In this document: positions 58,391-64,000 of the stretch, piece by piece
Layout: every line of letters begins with the position of its first letter
Numbering within the stretch: position 1 is the first letter of the stretch
NCBI RefSeq assembly: GCF_003121585.1
Contig: NZ_QEOO01000009.1
Span: 1 to 64,000, forward strand
From: Nocardioides speluncae
GTDB taxonomy: Bacteria > Actinomycetota > Actinomycetes > Propionibacteriales > Nocardioidaceae
Direction of reading: 5' to 3'
Length of the DNA: 64,000 bases
Notes under the pieces: model-generated
What the model was told of the DNA's origin: nothing
The model's database searches: none
Seen by the model: the letters and a program-made list of their open reading frames with translations, nothing else
Translations under genes and position numbers: made by a program

Positions 58391-59472
58391 GAGCGATCCT
58401 GCTCGGCGGCGGTCTGTCGCTGATCATCTCGCTGCTCGGGACCAGGTACGCGATCTCCCTGCTGTCCGCCAAGGGCTACGGCCAGGAGATCCGCACCGAC
58501 GGGCCGACCACCCACCACACCAAGCGCGGTACGCCGACCATGGGCGGCGCCGTGATCGTCCTGGCGACGGTCGTCGGCTACTTCTTCGCCAAGCTGGCCA
58601 CCCAGGACATGCCGTCCGCGTCGGCTCTGCTGCTGCTCTACCTGTTCGTCGGCATGGCGCTGGTCGGCTTCCTCGACGACTTCATCAAGATCTACCGGCA
58701 GCGCAGCCTCGGCCTGCGGAGCCGGGCCAAGATCATCGGCCAGACCGTCATCGCGCTGAGCTTCGGCGCGCTCGCGCTGTCGCCGTGGCTGGAGGACAGC
58801 CGCGGCCAGACACCGGCGTCGACCCACGTCTCGTTCATTCGCGACTTCCCCTGGCTGGCGCTGCCGGCGTTCCTCGCGGTACTGCTGTTCTGGCTGATCA
58901 TCACCGGCACCAGCAACGCAACCAACCTCACCGACGGGCTCGACGGACTGCTCGCCGGTTCGTCTGTGATGGTCTTCGGCGCCTACACGCTGGTCAACAT
59001 CTGGCAGAACAACCAGTACTGCGGCTACAACGGCGGCGCGACCTGCTACGAGGTCCGCGACCCGCTCGACCTGGCGGTGGTGGCGGCGGCGATCACCGGC
59101 GCCTGCTTCGGCTTCCTGTGGTGGAACGCCTCCCCGGCCCGGATCTTCATGGGCGACACCGGCTCGCTGGCGCTGGGCGGCGCGCTGGCCGGGTTCGCAA
59201 TCCTGACCCGCACCGAGCTGCTGCTGGTCATCCTCGGCGGCCTGTTCGTGATGGAGACCGTGGCGGTGATGATGCAGGTCACCTGGTTCAAGGCCACCCG
59301 GCGCTATACCGGCGAGGGCAAGCGGATCTTCCGGATGACGCCGATCCACCACCACTTCGAGATGCTCGGCTGGGAGCAGGTCACCGTGGTGATCCGGTTC
59401 TGGATCATCACCGGCCTCGCGGTCGCGTCCGGGCTCGGCATCTTCTACGCCGAGTGGGTCGCGAATGCCTGA
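58387..59472 (+). CDS. mraY: phospho-MurNAc-pentapeptide translocase MraY
   Basis: 361 residues, ten helices. HHTKRGTPTMGGAVIV near the N-terminus, VGFLDDFIKIYRQRSLGL with the Asp pair, NLTDGLDGLLAG and the HHHFEMLGW motif near the end. Transfers phospho-MurNAc-pentapeptide to undecaprenyl phosphate to make lipid I at the membrane. Overlaps murD by 8 bp. Confidence 0.97.
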   Translation: MRAILLGGGLSLIISLLGTRYAISLLSAKGYGQEIRTDGPTTHHTKRGTPTMGGAVIVLATVVGYFFAKLATQDMPSASALLLLYLFVGMALVGFLDDFIKIYRQRSLGLRSRAKIIGQTVIALSFGALALSPWLEDSRGQTPASTHVSFIRDFPWLALPAFLAVLLFWLIITGTSNATNLTDGLDGLLAGSSVMVFGAYTLVNIWQNNQYCGYNGGATCYEVRDPLDLAVVAAAITGACFGFLWWNASPARIFMGDTGSLALGGALAGFAILTRTELLLVILGGLFVMETVAVMMQVTWFKATRRYTGEGKRIFRMTPIHHHFEMLGWEQVTVVIRFWIITGLAVASGLGIFYAEWVANA

Positions 59473-60937
59473 CCCGCACCGCCTGGGCCGGCACGACTCG
59501 TGGGAGGGCGTCCGGGCGGTGGTCGCGGGGTTCGGCGTGTCCGGCTTCGCCGCTGCCGACAACCTCAACCACATCGGCGCCACGGTCACCGCGCTCGACG
59601 AGTCCGACTCGGGCGACAAGCCCGGCAAGGCCGAGCTGCTGGAGGTGCTCGGCGCGACGGTGCGGCTCGGGCCTGGTGCCACCGCGACCCTGCCCGACGA
59701 CGTCGACCTGCTGGTCACCTCGCCCGGCTGGAAGCCGACCGCTCCACTGCTCGCCCAGGCCCGGGAGCGCGGCGTACCCATCTGGGGTGAGGTGGAGCTG
59801 GCCTGGCGGCTGCGCGACCCACACCACGACACTCCCTGGCTGGCGGTCACCGGCACCAACGGCAAGACCACGACCGTGCAGATGCTGGATGCGATCCTGC
59901 GCGCCGCCGGCCTGCGCAGCGTCGCGGTCGGCAACGTCGGGCTGCCGATCGTGGAGGCGGTGATGGACCCCGAGCCGTACGACGTGTTCGCGGTCGAGCT
60001 GTCCAGCTTCCAGCTCCACTACACCCAGTCGATGAGCGCCGAGGCGGCCGCCGTCCTCAACATCGCCGAGGACCACCTCGACTGGTACACCGGGCCGTCC
60101 GCGATGGCCGAGTACGCCGCCGACAAGGGCCGCATCTACAACGGGGTCGAGCGCGCCTGCGTCTACAACGTCGCCGACCCGACCACCGAGCAGCTGGTCC
60201 GCGACGCCGACGTCGTCGAAGGGGCCCGCGCGGTCGGCTTCACCCTCGGCATGCCGGGCGTCGGCATGGTCGGCCTGGTCGAGGAGATCCTCGCCGACCG
60301 GGCGTTCATCGAGGAGCGGGAGAGCTCCGCGGCCGAGCTGTGCACGATCGCCGACCTGGCCTCGCCGGCTCCGCACTTCGTGGCCAACGCGCTGGCCGCC
60401 GCGGCACTCGCCCGCGCCCACGGCGTACCGGCTCGCGCGGTCCGTGACGGGCTGAAGACCTTCCGCCCAGACGGCCACCGGATCGCCTACGTCGCCAACG
60501 TCGGCGGCGTCGACTACGTCAACGACTCCAAGGCCACCAACCCACACGCTGCGCAGTCCTCACTGGAGGCCTACGACTCGGTCGTGTGGCTGGCGGGCGG
60601 GCTGGCGAAGGGCGCCCGCTTCGACGACCTGGTCCGGTCGGTGAAGCGGCGGCTGCGCGGCGTCGTACTCATCGGCCGGGACCGCGATGTGATCGCCGAC
60701 GCTCTTTCGCGACACGCGCCCGATGTTCCCGTGGTGTCCATCGACGCCAGGGAGACTGACGGTGCTGGTGGCGAGGAGGCCATGGAGCGCGCAGTGGCGG
60801 CTGCTGCAGAGCTGGCCACCGTGGGCGACACGGTGCTGCTCGCCCCGGGCTGCGCGTCGATGGACATGTTCGCCAACTACGGCAAGCGTGGGGAGGCCTT
60901 CGCCGCCGCGGTACGACGCAGGGCCCGCGAGGAGTAG
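59465..60937 (+). CDS. murD: UDP-MurNAc-L-alanine:D-glutamate ligase MurD
   Basis: 490 residues. VVAGFGVSGFAAADNLNHIG at the N-terminus, ATP loop AVTGTNGKTTTVQMLDAIL, NIAEDHLDWY, and DSKATNPHAAQSSLEAY in the C-terminal domain. Adds D-Glu. ATG lies inside the end of mraY. Confidence 0.96.
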   Translation: MPDPHRLGRHDSWEGVRAVVAGFGVSGFAAADNLNHIGATVTALDESDSGDKPGKAELLEVLGATVRLGPGATATLPDDVDLLVTSPGWKPTAPLLAQARERGVPIWGEVELAWRLRDPHHDTPWLAVTGTNGKTTTVQMLDAILRAAGLRSVAVGNVGLPIVEAVMDPEPYDVFAVELSSFQLHYTQSMSAEAAAVLNIAEDHLDWYTGPSAMAEYAADKGRIYNGVERACVYNVADPTTEQLVRDADVVEGARAVGFTLGMPGVGMVGLVEEILADRAFIEERESSAAELCTIADLASPAPHFVANALAAAALARAHGVPARAVRDGLKTFRPDGHRIAYVANVGGVDYVNDSKATNPHAAQSSLEAYDSVVWLAGGLAKGARFDDLVRSVKRRLRGVVLIGRDRDVIADALSRHAPDVPVVSIDARETDGAGGEEAMERAVAAAAELATVGDTVLLAPGCASMDMFANYGKRGEAFAAAVRRRAREE

Positions 60938-60964
60938 GGCAGACCGAGACGGGAGGAGAGGTCA

Positions 60965-62272
60965 GTGGCGATCACCGACAAGCCCACCTCTCGTCCGAGC
61001 GTCGACGCCGACACCGATACGTCAGACACCGCGAGGACCTCGCCTGCTGGCGGAGTCGCCGGGGGAGTGCGGGCCTGGATGGGCTACCTCCGCCGCGCGC
61101 TCGAGCGGCCGCTGACGTCGTACTACCTGCTGCTGGGCGCCTCGGCGCTGCTGCTCACGATCGGCCTGATCATGGTCCTGAGCGCCTCCAGCGTCTACTC
61201 CTACAAGAACTCCGACGGCGACTCGTACGCCGTGGTGAAGCGGCAGCTGATGTGGGTGCTGATCGGCATCCCGTGCGCGTGGCTCGCCAGCCGGCTGCCG
61301 CACCGGGCGATCCGGGCGCTGGCCTGGCCGGGCTACCTGCTCGCGCTGGTGCTGCTGCTGCTCACCCAGTTCATGGGCGTGACCCGCAACAACAACACCA
61401 ACTGGCTGGCGCTCGGGCCGGTCGTGATCCAGCCGTCGGAGTTCGCCAAGCTCGCGATCATCCTGTGGGCCGGGCACATCTACACCTTCAAGCAGCGGCT
61501 GCTCGACGACTGGAAGCACGCCGTGATCCCGGTCGTCCCCGGCCTGCTGCTGGCAGCGGGCCTGGTCATCGCCGGCAAGGACCTCGGTACGGCGCTGGTG
61601 CTGCTCGCGATCATGCTGGGGCTGGTGTGGGTGGTCGGCATCCCGGCGCGGATCTTCGTCTTCGGCCTGAGCGCGGTCGGCGTGGTGGTGCTCTTCCTGG
61701 CCTCGACCAGTCCAGAGCGGCTGGCCCGGCTGACCACGTTCTCCGACCCGTTCCGCGACTACCACTACGCGGGCTGGCAGCCCGCCCACGGCCTCTACGC
61801 GCTGTCCAGCGGCGGCTGGCTCGGCAAGGGCATCGGGGCCAGCCAGCAGAAGTGGGGTCAGCTGCCCGAGGCGCACACCGACTTCATCTTCGCGGTCCTC
61901 GGCGAGGAGCTCGGACTGGCCGGCACGCTGCTGGTGGTCTGCCTGTTCCTCACCATCGCGTACGCCGCGGTCCGGGTCGCGATCGCGACGGCGGACCCGT
62001 TCGTGCGCTACGTGTCGTTCGGCATCGTGGTCTGGCTACTCGGACAAATGATCATCAATGTGGGCATGGTGCTGGCCCTGCTGCCGGTCATTGGCATCCC
62101 GCTTCCGCTGGTGTCCTACGGTGGTTCCGCACTGGTGCCGTCGCTGGTCGCCCTCGGGCTGCTGGTCGGGTTCGCCCGCCGCGAGCCGGAGGCCGCAGCG
62201 GCCCTGGCCGCACGGCGCCGCAGCCGTTCCGCCGGCCTGTCGGCTCGCGGGGCGACCCGGCCGTTCAAGTAG
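60965..62272 (+). CDS. ftsW: SEDS-family peptidoglycan polymerase FtsW
   Basis: 435 residues. A polar N-terminal tail (1-45), ten helices, and SEDS signatures: NTNWLALGPVVIQPSEFAKL, AHTDFIFAVLGEELGLAG and PLPLVSYGGSALVPSLVALG. Polymerises lipid II at the septum with FtsI. GTG start with ggaggagagg upstream, 27 bp after murD. Confidence 0.96.
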   Translation: MAITDKPTSRPSVDADTDTSDTARTSPAGGVAGGVRAWMGYLRRALERPLTSYYLLLGASALLLTIGLIMVLSASSVYSYKNSDGDSYAVVKRQLMWVLIGIPCAWLASRLPHRAIRALAWPGYLLALVLLLLTQFMGVTRNNNTNWLALGPVVIQPSEFAKLAIILWAGHIYTFKQRLLDDWKHAVIPVVPGLLLAAGLVIAGKDLGTALVLLAIMLGLVWVVGIPARIFVFGLSAVGVVVLFLASTSPERLARLTTFSDPFRDYHYAGWQPAHGLYALSSGGWLGKGIGASQQKWGQLPEAHTDFIFAVLGEELGLAGTLLVVCLFLTIAYAAVRVAIATADPFVRYVSFGIVVWLLGQMIINVGMVLALLPVIGIPLPLVSYGGSALVPSLVALGLLVGFARREPEAAAALAARRRSRSAGLSARGATRPFK

Positions 62273-62294
62273 CAAGTCGACAGACAGGTTCTCG

Positions 62295-63398
62295 ATGCGT
62301 GTTCTTCTCGCGGGTGGCGGTACAGCCGGCCACACGTCGCCGCTCCTCGCCACCGCCGACGCACTGGTCCGGCTCGCGCCCGGCACCGAGGTGACCTGCC
62401 TCGGCACCCCGCGCGGGCTGGAGACCAGGGTGGTCCCGGAGGCCGGCTATCCGCTGGAGCTGATCCCGCCGGTTCCGCTGCCACGCAAGCCCAACGCCGA
62501 TTTCTTCCGGGTGCCCGGACGGCTGAAGGGAGCGGTCTCCGACACGATGGCGGTCTTCGACCGGGTCAAGCCCGACGTCGTGGTCGGGTACGGCGGCTAC
62601 GTCTCGATGCCCGCCTACCTCGCCGCCCGCCGCCGCAAGCTGCCGCTGGTCGTCCACGAGGGCAACGCGCTTCCCGGCATCGCCAACAAGGCCGGCGCCC
62701 GGATCGCGGCGCGGGTCGCGGTCAGCTTCCCGGACACCCAGCTGCCCAAGGCCGAGTACGTCGGGCTGCCGATCAGGCGGATGATCTCCACCCTCGACCG
62801 GGCAGCGCTGCGCGACGAGGCCCGGAAGTTCTTCGGCCTGGACGCCGACCGGCCGACGCTGCTGGTCACCGGCGGCTCGCAGGGTGCCCGCAACGTCAAC
62901 AACGCCGTGTCCGGCGCGGCCCGTGCGCTCGGTGAGGCCGGGGTGCAGGTGCTGCACGTGGTCGGGCCGAAGGGCTCGGCCGAGCCGGACAAGGCCGACG
63001 GTGCTGGTCGGGATTGGGCGCCGTACATCGTGGTCAACTACGTCGACCGGATGGACCTTGCCTACGCCGCGGCCGACCTGGTGGTCTGCCGTGCGGGGGC
63101 GAACAGCGTCACCGAGGCAGCCGCGGTCGGGCTGCCGGCGGTGTTCGTGCCGCTGCCTATCGGCAACGGCGAGCAGGAGCACAACGCGCGCCCGGTGGTC
63201 GACGCGGGCGGCGGGTTGCTCGTCGCCGACGGCGCGCTCACCCCGGAGTGGGTGGCCGGCACCGTGCCGGCGCTGGCGACCGACCCCGACCGGCTGGCCA
63301 CGATGAGCGCCGCCGCGTCCCACCTGATCCCTCGCGACGCCGACGAGAAGCTGGCCCGGATCGTGATCGAGGCGGCCGAGGGCGGGGCCGGCAAGTGA
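62295..63398 (+). CDS. murG: UDP-GlcNAc:lipid I GlcNAc transferase MurG
   Basis: 367 residues. Begins VLLAGGGTAGHTSPLLATAD (GGxxGH loop), VVGYGGYVSMPAYLAAR, VHEGNALPGIANKAGAR and the second loop LVTGGSQGARNVN. Peripheral membrane enzyme that makes lipid II. ATG at 62295, 22 bp after ftsW; the longer upstream frame is rejected. Overlaps murC (GTGA). Confidence 0.97.
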   Translation: MRVLLAGGGTAGHTSPLLATADALVRLAPGTEVTCLGTPRGLETRVVPEAGYPLELIPPVPLPRKPNADFFRVPGRLKGAVSDTMAVFDRVKPDVVVGYGGYVSMPAYLAARRRKLPLVVHEGNALPGIANKAGARIAARVAVSFPDTQLPKAEYVGLPIRRMISTLDRAALRDEARKFFGLDADRPTLLVTGGSQGARNVNNAVSGAARALGEAGVQVLHVVGPKGSAEPDKADGAGRDWAPYIVVNYVDRMDLAYAAADLVVCRAGANSVTEAAAVGLPAVFVPLPIGNGEQEHNARPVVDAGGGLLVADGALTPEWVAGTVPALATDPDRLATMSAAASHLIPRDADEKLARIVIEAAEGGAGK

Positions 63399-64000
63399 AG
63401 ATCCCGGTTCCCGACGTCCTGCTGCCCGCCTCCGAGCTGGGCAGGGTGCACTTCATCGGCATCGGCGGAGCCGGCCTGTCGGCGATCGCCCGGATCATGC
63501 TGGAGCGCGGCATCCCGGTCAGCGGCAGCGACGCCAACGACTCGCCGGCGCTGGCCAAGCTGCGCGAGCTCGGCGCCCGCGTGCACCTCGGGCACGACGC
63601 CGCCAACGTGCACGACGTGGACACGCTGGTCGTCTCGACCGCGGTCCGTGACTCCAACCCCGAGTATGCCGAGGCGGTCCGGCAGGGCCTGCGGATCCTG
63701 CCGCGCTCGGCCGGCCTGGAGTCGGTCATGCAGGGACGCCGGGTGCTCGCGGTCGCCGGCACCCACGGCAAGACGACCACCACCTCTCTCCTGACGATCG
63801 CGCTGCTAGACGCCGGCGCGGACCCGACGTACGCCGTCGGCGGCGAGCTGGCCCAGCTCGGCGGCAACGCCCACGACGGCACCGGCGACCTGTTCGTGGC
63901 CGAGGCCGACGAGAGCGACGGCGCGTTCCTGGTCTACTCGCCGTACGCCGCGATCGTGACCAACGTCGAGGCCGACCACCTCGACATCTGGGGCACCGAG
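63395..64000 (+). CDS. murC: UDP-MurNAc:L-alanine ligase MurC, 5' part
   Basis: 202 residues visible, cut by the window edge. GRVHFIGIGGAGLSAIARIM opens the UDP-binding domain, GSDANDSPALAKLRELGARV follows, and the ATP loop is VAGTHGKTTTTSLLTIALL, then EADESDGAFLVYSPYAAIVTN and EADHLDIW. GTG start overlapping the murG stop. ftsQ and ftsZ would be expected further right. Confidence 0.96.
   Translation, partial: MKIPVPDVLLPASELGRVHFIGIGGAGLSAIARIMLERGIPVSGSDANDSPALAKLRELGARVHLGHDAANVHDVDTLVVSTAVRDSNPEYAEAVRQGLRILPRSAGLESVMQGRRVLAVAGTHGKTTTTSLLTIALLDAGADPTYAVGGELAQLGGNAHDGTGDLFVAEADESDGAFLVYSPYAAIVTNVEADHLDIWGTE

Noticed and set aside
1..64000. tRNA, rRNA or known riboswitch
   Set aside because: No cloverleaf-like GGTTCGAnTCC arm with matching acceptor, no rRNA sequence and no recognisable riboswitch core seen by eye; a covariance-model scan would be needed to exclude small RNAs.

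Overview
The window is about 70% G+C and reads as a chromosomal segment of a high-GC actinobacterium, most likely a Nocardioides-like member of the Nocardioidaceae. Support for this: a 13E12/DUF222-type HNH gene fragment at the left edge, Nocardioides-style palindromic repeats, the pknL/Rv2175c divergent pair, a PPi-type phosphofructokinase, a MoxR-DUF58-transglutaminase block next to mraZ, and a full division/cell-wall (dcw) cluster. Genus is inferred from family content. No tRNA, rRNA, CRISPR array or insertion sequence was recognised. Many genes start directly 6-7 nt after a TAnnnT -10 box, which implies leaderless mRNAs; this decided several of the starts given here.

Layout. 1-840: fragment of a DUF222/HNH gene, then repeat DNA (a 44-bp direct repeat and a 34-bp perfect inverted repeat). 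826-4793: LuxR regulator, glycerol kinase and a DUF1028 protein. 4821-7737: a shared palindromic control region, then a caspase-fold protease and an alpha/beta hydrolase that look like a two-gene protease/effector module. 7809-12290: MFS exporter (3' frameshift), PPi-type pfkA, YidD-like protein, APC permease. 12295-12978: a VapBC toxin-antitoxin pair. 13022-21842: class II DAHP synthase, secreted cupredoxin, MFS, threonine aldolase, methyltransferase, two zinc-ribbon membrane proteins, SRPBCC protein. 21988-23012: an AbiEi/DUF559 gene bracketed by two copies of one inverted repeat. 23032-28406: EamA, endonuclease IV, PASTA kinase PknL, its Rv2175c-like partner, and a secreted barnase-type RNase with barstar. 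28437-36224: membrane protein, polyprenyl diphosphate synthase, metF, SIMPL protein, CrtI-like oxidoreductase, DUF4126, an ECF sigma factor with partner, ArsC-like and YbaK-like proteins, and a small lipobox protein. 36305-39040: an SOS box followed by a HEPN protein, a methyltransferase and DNA polymerase IV. 39211-44567: DUF3040, transglutaminase/DUF58/MoxR.

44838-64000 is the dcw cluster: MraZ boxes, mraZ, a small membrane protein, rsmH, ftsL, ftsI, then murE, murF, mraY, murD, ftsW, murG and the start of murC. It makes lipid II and drives septal peptidoglycan synthesis. Between ftsI and murE it is interrupted by about 6.4 kb of accessory DNA with visibly lower G+C in its right half. That DNA carries a VOC protein, a WYL regulator, a five-gene RiPP operon (resolvase-like protein, small membrane peptide, precursor TgmA, ATP-grasp ligase TgmB, isoaspartyl-methyltransferase-like TgmC), a divergent HTH/TPR regulator and a HAD hydrolase. 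murE has its own leaderless promoter just after the insert, so the second half of dcw need not depend on readthrough.

The two best candidates for little-described systems are the RiPP operon inside dcw and the caspase plus alpha/beta-hydrolase pair. The repeat-bracketed AbiEi/DUF559 gene and the SOS-controlled HEPN/methyltransferase/polIV operon follow.
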